A stretch of DNA of 59,458 bases from Cellulomonas persica. GTDB taxonomy: Bacteria; Actinomycetota; Actinomycetes; Actinomycetales; Cellulomonadaceae. Both the position numbers and the translations under genes were made by a program. The notes beneath the pieces are model-generated. The model searched no databases. It had not been told where the DNA came from and saw nothing but the letters and a program-made list of their open reading frames with translations. Positions 21,628 through 29,720 of this stretch are shown piece by piece; the first letter of the stretch is position 1; each line of letters begins with the position of its first letter. The stretch spans positions 1 to 59,458 of the forward strand of contig NZ_BJUA01000018.1 in the NCBI RefSeq assembly GCF_007989825.1, given 5' to 3'.

Positions 21628-22601
21628 GGCTCGAGCTCGTGCTGGAGCTGCTCGTTCGCCTCGGTGGCCTGTCCGCACAGCGCGTCGACGTCCTCGCGGA
21701 ACCGCGCGAGCACGTCGGGCTCGTAGGAGTCGGCGTCGTCCATGTACCCGATGAGCTGGCTCTGACCGGCGATGCACGTCGCGAGCGCGGTCGCGACCTT
21801 GCCCGCCGCCTGCGAGACGCGGGCCTGGTAGTCGGCGAGCTGCTGCTGAGCCGCGGAGTCGTCGCCCAGCTGTGCCTTCTCGTCGGCGAGCTCGGTGATG
21901 CGCTCCTGCGCCGTCGCGAGCTGGTCGCGCGTGTCGTCGAGCGTGCGCTGCGCGGCGGCGAGATCGCCCTGCGTGCGCTCGAGCTCGACGGCCGTCCCGC
22001 GCGCGAGGTCCTCCCAGTCCTCGCTCGAGGCGCGCCACTCGTCGGTCGTGCGCCACAGGTAGGCGACCAGCGGTCCGGCGACGAGCAGGACGACGACGAG
22101 CAGCGTCGCCAGCACCGGGACGGCGCGCGACCGGCGCCGCGGTCGGTCGTCGTCGCCGGTGTCTCCCGGCGGCGGCGTCTCGTCCACGTCGCGCGCGCGC
22201 GACGGGAGGTCGTGGGGCGTCCGCGCCGCGGGGACGGCCGACAGTGTCGTCGGCAGCGACGCGGGAGCCGGCGTCGCGGGGCCAGGCAGGGCGTCGGAGG
22301 CGGGCGAGGCCGCCGAGTCGGGCGACGCCGCGGAACGTGGCGACGCTGTGGACGCCAAGGACGCTGCCGACCCGGACGCCGCAGGACCGGGTGACGTCGC
22401 GGACCCGGGTGACACCGCGGGACCGGGTGTCGACGCAGGCTCGGGACCCGGCACGACCGGCTCGGACGGGGCACCGGTGTCGGCCGGCGACGCGGCCTCG
22501 GGTGGCACCTCGTCGGCGTGTGCGGCGCGCTCGGCGCGCGACGCCCAGCCCGGGGTGCCCGTCGGGCGACCCTCAGGGGCGGGTGTGTCCTGCAGCGGCA
22601 C
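21624..22601 (-). CDS. Membrane-anchored coiled-coil protein with disordered N-terminus
   Basis: Not a named family that I recognise. Residues 1 to about 155 are a disordered, Pro/Ala/Ser-rich cytoplasmic region with repeats such as SPGSATSPGPAASGSAAS. A DDDRPRRRSR stop-transfer patch precedes one membrane helix (about 161-183, VPVLATLLVVVLLVAGPLVAYLW). Outside is a coiled coil (about 195-255, including LERTQGDLAAAQRTLDDTRD) and a small helical domain with two cysteines (CIAGQSQL and DALCGQA). GTG at 22601 lies six bases after TATCCT. Translationally coupled to the protease lipoprotein, which suggests a joint envelope role. Confidence 0.8.
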   Translation of the reverse strand: MPLQDTPAPEGRPTGTPGWASRAERAAHADEVPPEAASPADTGAPSEPVVPGPEPASTPGPAVSPGSATSPGPAASGSAASLASTASPRSAASPDSAASPASDALPGPATPAPASLPTTLSAVPAARTPHDLPSRARDVDETPPPGDTGDDDRPRRRSRAVPVLATLLVVVLLVAGPLVAYLWRTTDEWRASSEDWEDLARGTAVELERTQGDLAAAQRTLDDTRDQLATAQERITELADEKAQLGDDSAAQQQLADYQARVSQAAGKVATALATCIAGQSQLIGYMDDADSYEPDVLARFREDVDALCGQATEANEQLQHELEP

Positions 22602-22658
22602 CCGCACAGGATAGGCAGGTGGGCCGGAGCACGCGCGAGAGCGAGCGACAATGGTGGG
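22602..22658. promoter_or_regulatory. Divergent leaderless promoter pair
   Basis: In 57 bp between two divergent genes each side has a -10 hexamer six bases from the start codon. On the minus strand TATCCT (22613-22608) precedes GTG 22601. On the plus strand GACAAT (22647-22652) precedes ATG 22659. The -35 regions must overlap, so the two promoters may interfere. Confidence 0.5.
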
Positions 22659-23930
22659 ATGTCCCGCTCGTCCTACGCGGCCCTGCTGCGCCTGCCGTCG
22701 GTGGGACGGCTGTACCTCGTGGCGTTCGTCTGCCGCATCCCCGCGGCGATGGTGGGGGTCGTCCTCACGCTCCACGTGGTGACCTCCCTCGACCGCGGGT
22801 ACGGGCAGGCGGGTGTCGTCGCGGGTGCCTCGACGATCGGCGTGGCGATCGGTGCGCCCTGGCGCGGGCGGCTCGTCGACCGGTTCGGCCTGCGACGGGC
22901 GATCGCGCCGTCGATCGTGGTCGAGTCGGCGGTCTGGGTGCTCGCGCCGCACCTCGGCTACCACGCGCTGGTCGTCGCCGCGTTCGTCGCAGGGCTGTTC
23001 CTGGTGCCGGTGTTCTCGGTCGCGCGCCAGTCGCTCTCGGTGCTCGTGCCGGTCGCACAGCAGCGCACGGCGTTCGCGCTCGACTCGGTGCTCGTCGAGC
23101 TGACCTTCATGCTCGCGCCCGTGGTGGGCGTGCTGCTGGCGACGCAGGTCTCGACGACCGCCGCCCTCACGGTCGTGGGGTGCGCGACGGTGGGCGGCGG
23201 CCTGCTGCTCATGTGGGCCGACCCGCCCACGCGCTCGTCGGGCGCTCACGCCGAGCCGGCACCGCACGACGCCGCGCCGGCCCGCAGGCAGAAGGTCATG
23301 AGCCCCGAGCTCGTCGTGCTGCTCGTCGCCGCGGCGACGGCGTCCTTCGTGCTCATCGGGACGGACGTGTCGCTCGTCGCGTCGCTCAACGACGCGGGAC
23401 GGCCCGGCGACGTGGGCTGGATGATCGCGCTGTGGGCGGGCGGCTCGGTCGTCGGCGGCCTGATCCACGGTGCGCGCACGAGCTCACCCCCGCCGCTCGT
23501 GCTCGCGGGCGTGCTGGGACTGGCGATCCTGCCGGCCGCGTTCGCGCCGATGCCCGTGTGGCTGGCGGTGGCGGTCTTCGTCTCGGGCCTGCCGTGCGCG
23601 CCGACGCTCGCCTCGATCAACGCGACCCTCGTGCGCCTCGCGCCCGAGGAGCGGCGCGGTGAGGTCATGGGCTGGTCGGGGACCATGTCGACCGTCGGCA
23701 ACGCCGTGGGTGCGCCGCTGTGCGGGTGGGTGATCGACCGCACGAACCCGGGCGCCGGCTTCCTCACCGCAGGTCTCGTCGGGGCCGGGGTTGCCGTCGC
23801 CGGGCTCGCCGTCCAGCGCGCGGTGCGCCGACGCCGCGGGCTGACCGGCGCTTCGGGACCGCAGGAGGCGCACGCGCTGGCGACCGACGCGGCGCCCGGC
23901 GTGGAGAAGGTCAGCTCACCGGGCCGGTGA
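22659..23930 (+). CDS. MFS transporter
   Basis: Major facilitator superfamily permease with about 12 hydrophobic segments. The cytoplasmic loop 2-3 motif appears as RGRLVDRFGLRR, close to the MFS G-x-x-x-D-R-x-G-R-R pattern, and loop 8-9 as RLAPEERRGEVMGW. The substrate cannot be told; relatives are annotated as drug or sugar efflux proteins. ATG at 22659 is chosen from the -10 spacing; an upstream in-frame start would cross the divergent gene. Its 3' end overlaps the convergent DUF1844 gene by 20 bp. 423 residues. Confidence 0.87.
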   Translation: MSRSSYAALLRLPSVGRLYLVAFVCRIPAAMVGVVLTLHVVTSLDRGYGQAGVVAGASTIGVAIGAPWRGRLVDRFGLRRAIAPSIVVESAVWVLAPHLGYHALVVAAFVAGLFLVPVFSVARQSLSVLVPVAQQRTAFALDSVLVELTFMLAPVVGVLLATQVSTTAALTVVGCATVGGGLLLMWADPPTRSSGAHAEPAPHDAAPARRQKVMSPELVVLLVAAATASFVLIGTDVSLVASLNDAGRPGDVGWMIALWAGGSVVGGLIHGARTSSPPPLVLAGVLGLAILPAAFAPMPVWLAVAVFVSGLPCAPTLASINATLVRLAPEERRGEVMGWSGTMSTVGNAVGAPLCGWVIDRTNPGAGFLTAGLVGAGVAVAGLAVQRAVRRRRGLTGASGPQEAHALATDAAPGVEKVSSPGR

Positions 23931-24282
23931 ACGCCTCGCCCGGACCCTCGCCGGGCTCGTCCGGGTAGGGCGACGCCTCACGGAACGCGAGCTGCAGTGA
24001 CCGCAGCCCGTCGCGCAGCGACCGCGCGTGCTGGTTGCCGATGTCGGGCGCCGAGGCGGTGACGAGCGCGGCGAGCGCCGTGATGAGCTTGCGCGCCTCG
24101 TCGAGGTCGAGGTACTCCTCGCCCTGCTCCTCGGCCAGACCGCACTTGACCGCGGCGGCGCTCATGAGATGGACCGCGGCGGTCACGATCACCTCGACGG
24201 CGGCGACGTCGGCGATGTCGCGCGTGGCGTCGCGGGTCGGGTCCTGCTGGGGGGCGGCCTCGTCGACGGGCTGGTCAGTCAT
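23911..24282 (-). CDS. DUF1844 family protein
   Basis: Short helical protein whose core DVAAVEVIVTAAVHLMSAAAVKC, followed by EYLDLDEARKLITALAALV, matches the DUF1844 family found beside infC in many actinobacteria. Function unknown. An acidic N-terminus (TDQPVDEAAPQQDP) and a disordered C-terminus (SPYPDEPGEGPGEAF) flank it. ATG at 24282 follows GGAAGGATGG. 123 residues, typical size. Confidence 0.85.
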   Translation of the reverse strand: MTDQPVDEAAPQQDPTRDATRDIADVAAVEVIVTAAVHLMSAAAVKCGLAEEQGEEYLDLDEARKLITALAALVTASAPDIGNQHARSLRDGLRSLQLAFREASPYPDEPGEGPGEAFTGPVS

Positions 24283-24386
24283 GCGCCCATCCTTCCACCG
24301 CGCGTCTCGGGTCCCGACCACGGGGGTGACCGCGCACCGCCACCGGGGACGACCTCGCCGTGCCGTGGGAGCGCTCGGCCAGGACG

Positions 24387-24427
24387 GTCGACGGCCCCGC
24401 ACCCCTGGGGGTACGAGGGCCGTCGAC
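24387..24427 (-). terminator. Strong hairpin after the catalase gene
   Basis: A perfect 11-bp stem GTCGACGGCCC / GGGCCGTCGAC encloses a loop that itself pairs (ACCCC / GGGGT). It lies 15 bp past the catalase stop on the minus strand, and no T-run follows. Confidence 0.75.
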
Positions 24428-24442
24428 AGGTGGTACGACCGG

Positions 24443-25939
24443 TCAGGCCACCGGGACGGCCGACGTGGCCGGCGTGCCGGTCTCGACGGGCGCACCCTCG
24501 AGGTTCGCCCGCAGCGCGATGCCCAGGCCGGCGTCGACGTTCGTCCAGTACTGGACCGCCCGCTCACGGATCTCGTCGCTCTTCACGCCGCCGACGTGTC
24601 CGGTGATCGTGTCGAGGAAGCGAGCGCGCGCGGCGTCGTCGAACACCTCGCGGTAGAGCGTCCCGGCCTGGCCCCAGTCGTCGTCCTCCGCGTGCAGAGC
24701 CGCCGCCGAGCGGGTCATCTCGCCGTCGGACTCCCAGCTGCCGTCGGTCGCGCGTGCCGGGTCCGCGGCGGGGCCGCCGACCGAGTTGGGCGCGTAGACC
24801 GGGGTCTGCGCGGACGCGAAGGTGTAGCGCGCCGCGCCGTCCTTCGAGTACGAGTGCACGGGCGACTTCGGTGCGTTGACCGGGAGCTGCGCGTGGTTGG
24901 TGCCGACGCGGTACCGGTGCGCGTCCGCGTAGGAGAAGATCCGCGCGAGCAGCATCTTGTCGGGGCTGGCCGCGATGCCCGGCACGAAGTTGCTGGGCGC
25001 GAACGTGGCCTGCTCGATCTGCGCGAAGTAGTTCTCCGGGTTGCGGTTGAGCTCCATCACGCCGACCTCGATCAGCGGGTAGTCCGCGTGCGGCCAGACC
25101 TTCGTCAGGTCGAACGGGTTGAAGCGGTAGGCCTTGGCGTCCTCGTACGGCATCACCTGGACCGAGAGCGTCCAGCGCGGGAAGTCGCCGGCCTCGATGT
25201 GCTCGTAGAGGTCGCGGATGTGGACGTCCGCGTCGGAGCCCGCGAGCTGCGAGGCCTCGTCGGCGGTGAGGTTCTTGATGCCCTGCTGGGTCTTGAAGTG
25301 GTACTTGACCCAGAACCGCTCACCCGCGGCGTTGATCCACTGGTAGGTGTGCGAGCCGAAGCCGTCCATGTGCCGCCACGAGGAGGGCAGGCCGCGGTCG
25401 CCCATGAGCCAGGTCACCTGGTGCGCGGTCTCGGGCGACAGCGACCAGAAGTCCCACTGCATGTCGTTGTCGCGCAGGTGCGAGCCCGGCAGGCGCTTCT
25501 GCGAGTGGATGAAGTCGGGGAACTTGATCCCGTCGCGGATGAAGAAGACCGGGGTGTTGTTGCCGACGAGGTCGTAGTTGCCCTCGGACGTGTAGAACTT
25601 CAGCGCGAAGCCGCGCGGGTCGCGCCACGTGTCGGGCGAGCCGAGCTCACCGGCGACCGACGAGAACCGCGCGAGCATCTCGGTCTCGACACCCGGCTGG
25701 AAGAGTGCGGCACGCGTGTACGCCGACACGTCGTTCGTGACCCGCAGGGTGCCGAACGCGCCACCACCCTTGGCGTGCACGACGCGCTCGGGGACGCGCT
25801 CGCGGTTGAACTGCGCGAGCTTCTCGACGAGGTAGTGGTCGTGCAGGACGATCGGGCCGTCGGAGCCGACCGACAGCGCGTGCGCGTCGGAGGCGACCGG
25901 GGCGCCCGAGTTCGTCGTGGTGGGGGGCACGTGAGACAT
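24443..25939 (-). CDS. katA: Monofunctional haem catalase
   Basis: Tetrameric haem enzyme that dismutates hydrogen peroxide in the cytoplasm. The catalytic His55 lies in [12 protein letters not shown], the catalytic Asn in the [12 protein letters not shown] region, and the proximal haem tyrosine in [14 protein letters not shown]. 498 residues fits small-subunit clade 3 catalases. ATG at 25939 follows AGAGGA at seven bases; an in-frame upstream GTG gives a poor N-terminus. It lies 138 bp downstream of a Fur-family gene on the same strand, a classic regulator-catalase pair. The gene symbol is by similarity of type. Confidence 0.95.
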   Translation of the reverse strand: MSHVPPTTTNSGAPVASDAHALSVGSDGPIVLHDHYLVEKLAQFNRERVPERVVHAKGGGAFGTLRVTNDVSAYTRAALFQPGVETEMLARFSSVAGELGSPDTWRDPRGFALKFYTSEGNYDLVGNNTPVFFIRDGIKFPDFIHSQKRLPGSHLRDNDMQWDFWSLSPETAHQVTWLMGDRGLPSSWRHMDGFGSHTYQWINAAGERFWVKYHFKTQQGIKNLTADEASQLAGSDADVHIRDLYEHIEAGDFPRWTLSVQVMPYEDAKAYRFNPFDLTKVWPHADYPLIEVGVMELNRNPENYFAQIEQATFAPSNFVPGIAASPDKMLLARIFSYADAHRYRVGTNHAQLPVNAPKSPVHSYSKDGAARYTFASAQTPVYAPNSVGGPAADPARATDGSWESDGEMTRSAAALHAEDDDWGQAGTLYREVFDDAARARFLDTITGHVGGVKSDEIRERAVQYWTNVDAGLGIALRANLEGAPVETGTPATSAVPVA

Positions 25940-26003
25940 GGATGTCCTCTCGATGGGTGGGCGTGACAGGTCGGCACGCCGACGAGACGTCGGCGTGAGC
26001 GGG

Positions 26004-26087
26004 GGGCCGGGCACAGCCGGTCTGAGGGACGGGGCCGGGCGCAGCCGGTCTGGGGGACGGGGCCGGGCGCAGCCGGTCTAGGGGACG
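26004..26087. repeat. Three tandem 28-bp repeats between fur and catalase
   Basis: Three head-to-tail copies start at 26004, 26032 and 26060, each exactly 28 bp, sharing the core GGGCCGGGC-R-CAGCCGGTCT followed by two variable bases and GGGACG. Copies differ at only about three positions. The third copy contains the stop codon of the fur gene (26078-26080), so the repeat begins at the end of the coding region and fills most of the spacer to the catalase gene. Confidence 0.92.
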
Positions 26088-26545
26088 GGTTGCGCGGCCG
26101 TCCCGGCGGGTGCGTCGGCGGGGTCGGCCGCAGCGCGGCACGCGGGGCACAGGCCCCAGAACGTGACCTCGGCGGCGTCGATCGCGAACCCGGACGTCGT
26201 GCTCGGCTCGAGGCACGGCGCGTGGCCGACGACGCAGTCGACGTCCTCGAGGACGCCGCACGATCGGCACACCACGTGGTGGTGGTTGTCACCGACGCGG
26301 CGCTCGTAGCGCGCGGGGTGACCCGCGGGCTCGATCCGCCGCAGCAGGCCCGCCTGCGTCAGCGCGGCGAGCACGTCGTAGATCGCCTGGACCGAGACCG
26401 ACGGCATGCGCATGCGGACGCCGCGCAGCACCGCGTCCGCGTCGGCGTGCGGGGCGTCGTCGAGGGCCGCGAGCACCGCGAGCCGGGGGGCTGTGACTCG
26501 CAGGCCGCGACTGCGCAGGAGCTCGTCGTCGTCCATGACCTGCAT
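26078..26545 (-). CDS. Fur-family regulator (peroxide or metal sensor)
   Basis: Winged-helix N-terminal domain (RSRGLRVTAPRLAVLAALDD, recognition helix VSVQAIYDVLAALTQAGLLRRI) and a metal-binding dimerisation domain. The latter has DNHHHVVCRSCG and a second cysteine pair CPACR, the usual structural zinc site. Position upstream of a catalase suggests a PerR/FurA/CatR-like peroxide sensor that represses itself and katA. This is inferred from context. ATG at 26545 or 26536 is possible; I prefer 26545. 155 residues with a variable Ala/Pro tail that ends inside the tandem repeat. Confidence 0.92.
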   Translation of the reverse strand: MQVMDDDELLRSRGLRVTAPRLAVLAALDDAPHADADAVLRGVRMRMPSVSVQAIYDVLAALTQAGLLRRIEPAGHPARYERRVGDNHHHVVCRSCGVLEDVDCVVGHAPCLEPSTTSGFAIDAAEVTFWGLCPACRAAADPADAPAGTAAQPVP

Positions 26546-26559
26546 CTCAGCACAAAATC

Positions 26560-26583
26560 TGGAACGATTCAAGAATTGGAACG
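26560..26583 (-). promoter_or_regulatory. Candidate Fur operator and promoter region
   Basis: An AT-rich 24-bp element on the plus strand reads TGGAACG, then ATTCAAGAAT (ATTC-N2-GAAT inverted repeat), then TGGAACG again. That is a 17-bp-period direct repeat flanking a short palindrome. It ends 15 bp before the fur start. On the minus strand the stretch TTGAATCGTTCCAGA resembles the FurA site of furA-katG loci as I remember it. Confidence 0.5.
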
Positions 26584-26650
26584 AGTCGGGTGTAGACCCG
26601 GCAACGCCTCGGCGGCGCCAGGGGCGGTGGGTGTGCGGCCGTGGGTCTGG

Positions 26651-26656
26651 TAGCCT
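26651..26656 (+). promoter_or_regulatory. Candidate -10 of the infC operon
   Basis: TAGCCT would start transcription near 26663, giving a leader of almost 300 nt before infC. A convincing -35 is not visible. Confidence 0.35.
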
Positions 26657-26662
26657 CGTGCA

Positions 26663-26958
26663 CCGACTGACCTGTGCTGTGCCCGCGTAAGCCTCGAGCG
26701 ATCGAGGCCCGGTGGATGCGGCGCAGGTGCACAAGTGGAGAACTCTCCCACCTGGGTCCCTCCCGGTTCGCCGGCGAAGGGGACCGGGTCTCGGTCCGTA
26801 CGACGGTGGTCGTCGCGCTCGGCTCGCAGCCGCGCACGCGGCAGGCCGTCGGCGCACGCGTGTCGTGCGGTGGATCGTGCGAGGCCTCCTCCTGTGCCCA
26901 GGGACGGAGGCCTTCTTCGTTCCCGGAGGTCCGTCACGACGAACCTAGAGGAGCACCC
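26663..26958 (+). promoter_or_regulatory. infC-rpmI-rplT leader region
   Basis: The 413-bp space between fur and infC contains no gene-like frame with good codon use. Its last 300 nt are the probable untranslated leader of the ribosomal operon. It holds several GC-rich complementary stretches and ends with an intrinsic-terminator-like hairpin (26882-26913) and a ribosome site. This suggests attenuation by L20 or by translation, as known for infC leaders in other bacteria. Confidence 0.55.
26882..26913 (+). terminator. Attenuator-like hairpin in the infC leader
   Basis: An 8-bp perfect stem AGGCCTCC / GGAGGCCT with a 16-nt loop is followed by TCTTCGTTCC, a pyrimidine-rich tail that is unusually T-rich for this genome. 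It sits 45 nt before the infC start codon, inside the transcript. Confidence 0.6.
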
Positions 26959-27960
26959 ATCAGCGAGCCCCGCATCAACGATCGGATCCGCGTCGCCGAG
27001 GTCCGCCTGGTCGGCCCCGCCGGCGAGCAGGTCGGCATCGTCCGCGTGGAAGACGCACTGCGCCTGGCCCAGGACGCCGACCTCGACCTGGTCGAGGTCG
27101 CCCCGGAAGCCCGCCCGCCCGTGGTCAAGATCATGGACTACGGCAAGTACAAGTACGAGGCGGACATGAAGGCCCGCGAGGCCCGGCGCAACCAGGCCAA
27201 CACGGTCCTCAAGGAGATCCGCTTCCGGCTCAAGATCGACCCGCACGACTACGCCACCAAGAAGGGGCACGTCGAGCGGTTCCTCAAGGCCGGCGACAAG
27301 GTCAAGGTCATGATCATGTTCCGCGGCCGCGAGCAGTCGCGCCCGGAGATGGGCTTCCGCCTGCTGCAGCGCCTCGCGGCCGACGTCGCCGAGCTCGGCT
27401 TCGTCGAGAGCTCGCCGAAGCAGGACGGGCGCAACATGATCATGGTCATCGGCCCGAACAAGAAGAAGGCCGAGCAGCGTCAGGAGCAGCGCCGCCAGGC
27501 GCAGGCCCAGGCGGCTCGCGAGGCCAACGCGAAGGCGGCGAGCGAGCGCACGGCTGCGACCGAGGCACCCGCCGAGGCCGAGGTCGAGCAGACCGCTGCG
27601 GCCCCCGCGGCTGCCCCGGTCGCCGAGGCGGTCGAGACTGCTGCGGTCGAGACTGCTCCGGTCGAGACTGCTGCGGCCGAGACTGCTCCGGTCGAGGACC
27701 CGGCTGCTGCTCCGGAGGGCCAGGAGCCCGCTCCGGCCGAGCCGGCTGCGGCTCCGAAGGCCGCTGCCCCGAAGGCCGCGCCTGCGCGACCGGCGGCGGC
27801 GAAGCCCGCTGCTGCCAAGCCCGCCGCTGCCAAGCCCGCGGCGACGCCCAAGCCGGCGGCCGCCCCGAAGCCGGTCGCGACGCCCAAGCCGAGCCCCGCG
27901 GCAGCCAAGCCCGCCGCACCTCGCCCGGCACCCCGGCCGAAGCCGCGTTCCACCGACTGA
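26959..27960 (+). CDS. infC: Translation initiation factor IF-3 with an ATC start and long tail
   Basis: Binds the 30S subunit and checks the initiation codon. The conserved N-terminus [11 protein letters not shown] is preceded by ATC (26959), with AGAGGAG (26947-26953) five bases upstream. No ATG, GTG or TTG is suitably placed. Non-AUG starts at infC are the known basis of IF-3 autoregulation. N- and C-domains cover residues 1 to about 172 ([40 protein letters not shown]). Residues about 175-333 are an extra disordered tail rich in Ala/Pro/Glu, then Lys-Pro-Ala repeats. The usual length is 180-210; this is 333. Confidence 0.96.
   Translation: MSEPRINDRIRVAEVRLVGPAGEQVGIVRVEDALRLAQDADLDLVEVAPEARPPVVKIMDYGKYKYEADMKAREARRNQANTVLKEIRFRLKIDPHDYATKKGHVERFLKAGDKVKVMIMFRGREQSRPEMGFRLLQRLAADVAELGFVESSPKQDGRNMIMVIGPNKKKAEQRQEQRRQAQAQAAREANAKAASERTAATEAPAEAEVEQTAAAPAAAPVAEAVETAAVETAPVETAAAETAPVEDPAAAPEGQEPAPAEPAAAPKAAAPKAAPARPAAAKPAAAKPAAAKPAATPKPAAAPKPVATPKPSPAAAKPAAPRPAPRPKPRSTD
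27631..27690 (+). repeat. Four 15-bp tandem repeats in the infC tail
   Basis: Four in-frame copies of GTCGAGACTGCT-S-CG (27631, 27646, 27661, 27676; one copy has GCC for GTC) encode [10 protein letters not shown]. They use ACT and GCT codons, which are rare elsewhere in the window, consistent with recent slippage expansion. Confidence 0.92.
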
Positions 27961-28052
27961 CATCACGACGGCCGGGACGCCCGACGGTCCGGTCGACCAC
28001 GAACGAGTCGCACGAACCCGTGCGATGCGAACGACAAGGAGACACGGCAGCC

Positions 28053-28247
28053 ATGCCGAAGAACAAGACGCACTCCGGTGCCAAGAAGCGCTTCCGCGTG
28101 ACGGGGACGGGCAAGGTCATGCGCGAGCAGGCCAACGGTCGCCACCTGCTGGAGCACAAGTCGAGCCGCCGCACCCGCCGCATCGCCGGTGACGTGGTCG
28201 TCTCCGCTGCCGACACCCCCAAGATCAAGAAGCTGCTCGGCAAGTGA
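28053..28247 (+). CDS. rpmI: 50S ribosomal protein L35
   Basis: Small basic ribosomal protein of 64 residues: [20 protein letters not shown] at the N-terminus and [16 protein letters not shown] in the middle match L35. The ATG at 28053 follows AAGGAG at 28036-28041. It sits between infC and rplT, the universal order, 92 bp after infC. Confidence 0.98.
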   Translation: MPKNKTHSGAKKRFRVTGTGKVMREQANGRHLLEHKSSRRTRRIAGDVVVSAADTPKIKKLLGK

Positions 28248-28309
28248 CTCGTCCGGGCGCCACCGGCGCCCGGGGTCACTACCGGCCCTGACCAAGCAAG
28301 GAGCATCAC

Positions 28310-28693
28310 GTGGCACGCGTGAAGCGGGCAGTCAACGCCCAGAAGAAGCGTCGTTCGACCCTCGAGCGGGCCAGCGGTTACCGCGGCCAGCGCTCGCGCC
28401 TGTACCGCAAGGCGAAGGAGCAGGTCACCCACTCCCTCGTCTACTCCTACCGCGACCGCAAGGCGCGCAAGGCGGACTTCCGCAAGCTGTGGATCCAGCG
28501 CATCAACGCTGCGGCCCGCGCGGAGGGCATCACCTACAACCGCCTCATCCAGGGCCTCAAGCTCGCGGGCATCGAGGTGGACCGCCGCGTCCTGGCGGAC
28601 CTCGCGGTCAACGACGTGGCGGCGTTCAACACGCTCGTCAAGGCGGCCAAGGACGCGCTCCCGGCCGACGTCAACGCCCCCAAGGCGGCCTGA
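28310..28693 (+). CDS. rplT: 50S ribosomal protein L20
   Basis: Binds 23S rRNA early in large-subunit assembly and is the autogenous repressor of the infC operon in several bacteria. The start [14 protein letters not shown] and the family core [18 protein letters not shown] are visible. GTG start follows AAGGAG. 127 residues, normal. A strong terminator follows. Confidence 0.98.
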   Translation: MARVKRAVNAQKKRRSTLERASGYRGQRSRLYRKAKEQVTHSLVYSYRDRKARKADFRKLWIQRINAAARAEGITYNRLIQGLKLAGIEVDRRVLADLAVNDVAAFNTLVKAAKDALPADVNAPKAA

Positions 28694-28731
28694 CCCGAGC
28701 TCTCCAGCACAGCGCCCCCTGCGCTCTGCCG

Positions 28732-28772
28732 CACAGCGCCCCCGCGGACCACGGTCCTGCGGGGGCGCTGTG
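28732..28772 (+). terminator. Terminator of the infC-rpmI-rplT operon
   Basis: A perfect 14-bp stem CACAGCGCCCCCGC / GCGGGGGCGCTGTG with inner GGACC/GGTCC pairing, 39 bp after the rplT stop. There is no T-run. A partial extra copy of the left arm (CAGCACAGCGCCCC) lies just upstream. Confidence 0.85.
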
Positions 28773-28860
28773 GCGTTCCCAGGCCGCGGGGCTCGAGACG
28801 GCTCGGGCCTCGCGCGGCGACCGGCGGGCGAGGATGGCGCAGGACGGCGCCGTGACCCGC

Positions 28861-28866
28861 GATGAT
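28861..28866 (+). promoter_or_regulatory. Candidate -10 before the SpoU methyltransferase
   Basis: GATGAT is followed by six bases and the GTG start, which fits the leaderless geometry seen elsewhere in the window, although the hexamer is a weaker match. Confidence 0.35.
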
Positions 28867-28872
28867 GAGGGC

Positions 28873-29718
28873 GTGGATGCCTCGGAGGTGCTGACCAACC
28901 CGCGCAGCGACAGGGTCAAGGCCGTGCGCGCCCTGGCCGGGCGCCCGGTGCGCGAGCGGCACGGCCGGTTCGTCGTCGAGGGACCGCAGTCCGTGCGCGA
29001 GGCGGTGTCGGGTTCCCGCACGCGCGTGCGGGACCTGTACCTGACGGCGGCGGCCGCGGACCGGTACGACGAGATCGTCACGGCCGCGGCGGCGCGGGGC
29101 GTGCGCACGACGATCGGCGAGGCCGACGTGCTCGCGGCGATGAGCCCCGACGCGCAGGGGGTCATCGCCGTGGCGGACCTGCTCGGCGGCGGGCTCGACC
29201 GCGTGATCGACGAGCATCCGCGCCTCGTGACGGTCCTCGCGCGCGTGCGCGACCCGGGGAACGCGGGGACGGTGATCCGCGCCTCGGACGCCGCGGGCGC
29301 GGGCGGGGTCGTCCTGACGGCCGAGAGCGTCGACGTGCACAACCCGAAGGTCGTGCGCTCGACCGCGGGCTCGCTGTTCCACCTGCCCGTGGCGTACGAC
29401 GTCGCGCTGTCGACCGCGGTCCGCGAGCTGCGGGGCGCGGGGATGACCGTGCTCGCGGCCGACGGGTCCGGCGAGCACGACATCGACGACCTGCTCGACG
29501 TCGCGGGACGCGCGCCCGACGGCGTGCCGGACCTCGCGGCACCGACCGCGTGGGTGTTCGGGAACGAGGCGTGGGGGCTGCCCGAGGCGGACCGCGCGCT
29601 CGCCGACGCGGTCGTGCGGGTGCCGCTGCACGGGCGCGCCGAGTCGCTCAACCTGGCGACCGCGGCGACCGTGTGCCTCTACGCGAGCGCTCGCGCCCAA
29701 CGGGCGAGCGGGCGCTGA
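28873..29718 (+). CDS. TrmH/SpoU-family RNA 2'-O-ribose methyltransferase
   Basis: Knotted SPOUT methyltransferase that uses SAM. The N-terminal substrate-binding domain starts NPRSDRVKAVRALAGRPVRERHGRFVVEG. The three SpoU motifs are in order: VRDPGNAGTVIRASDAAG, then VFGNEAWGLPE, then VRVPLHGRAESLNLATAAT. The target, probably 23S rRNA, cannot be read from sequence. GTG at 28873 is preferred; the long upstream frame passes through rplT. 281 residues. The next gene starts two bases after the stop. Confidence 0.92.
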   Translation: MDASEVLTNPRSDRVKAVRALAGRPVRERHGRFVVEGPQSVREAVSGSRTRVRDLYLTAAAADRYDEIVTAAAARGVRTTIGEADVLAAMSPDAQGVIAVADLLGGGLDRVIDEHPRLVTVLARVRDPGNAGTVIRASDAAGAGGVVLTAESVDVHNPKVVRSTAGSLFHLPVAYDVALSTAVRELRGAGMTVLAADGSGEHDIDDLLDVAGRAPDGVPDLAAPTAWVFGNEAWGLPEADRALADAVVRVPLHGRAESLNLATAATVCLYASARAQRASGR

Positions 29719-29720
29719 CC

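Noticed and set aside
23911..23930. Overlap of the MFS and DUF1844 3' ends as a sign of misannotation
   Set aside because: A 20-bp convergent overlap is common in dense genomes and both stops are clear.
24028..25966. Plus-strand frames of up to 643 codons across the DUF1844 and catalase genes
   Set aside because: They are antisense shadows; the catalase frame has complete family motifs.
26004..26087. Tandem 28-bp repeats as a CRISPR array
   Set aside because: The copies are head-to-tail with no spacers and no cas genes are in the window.
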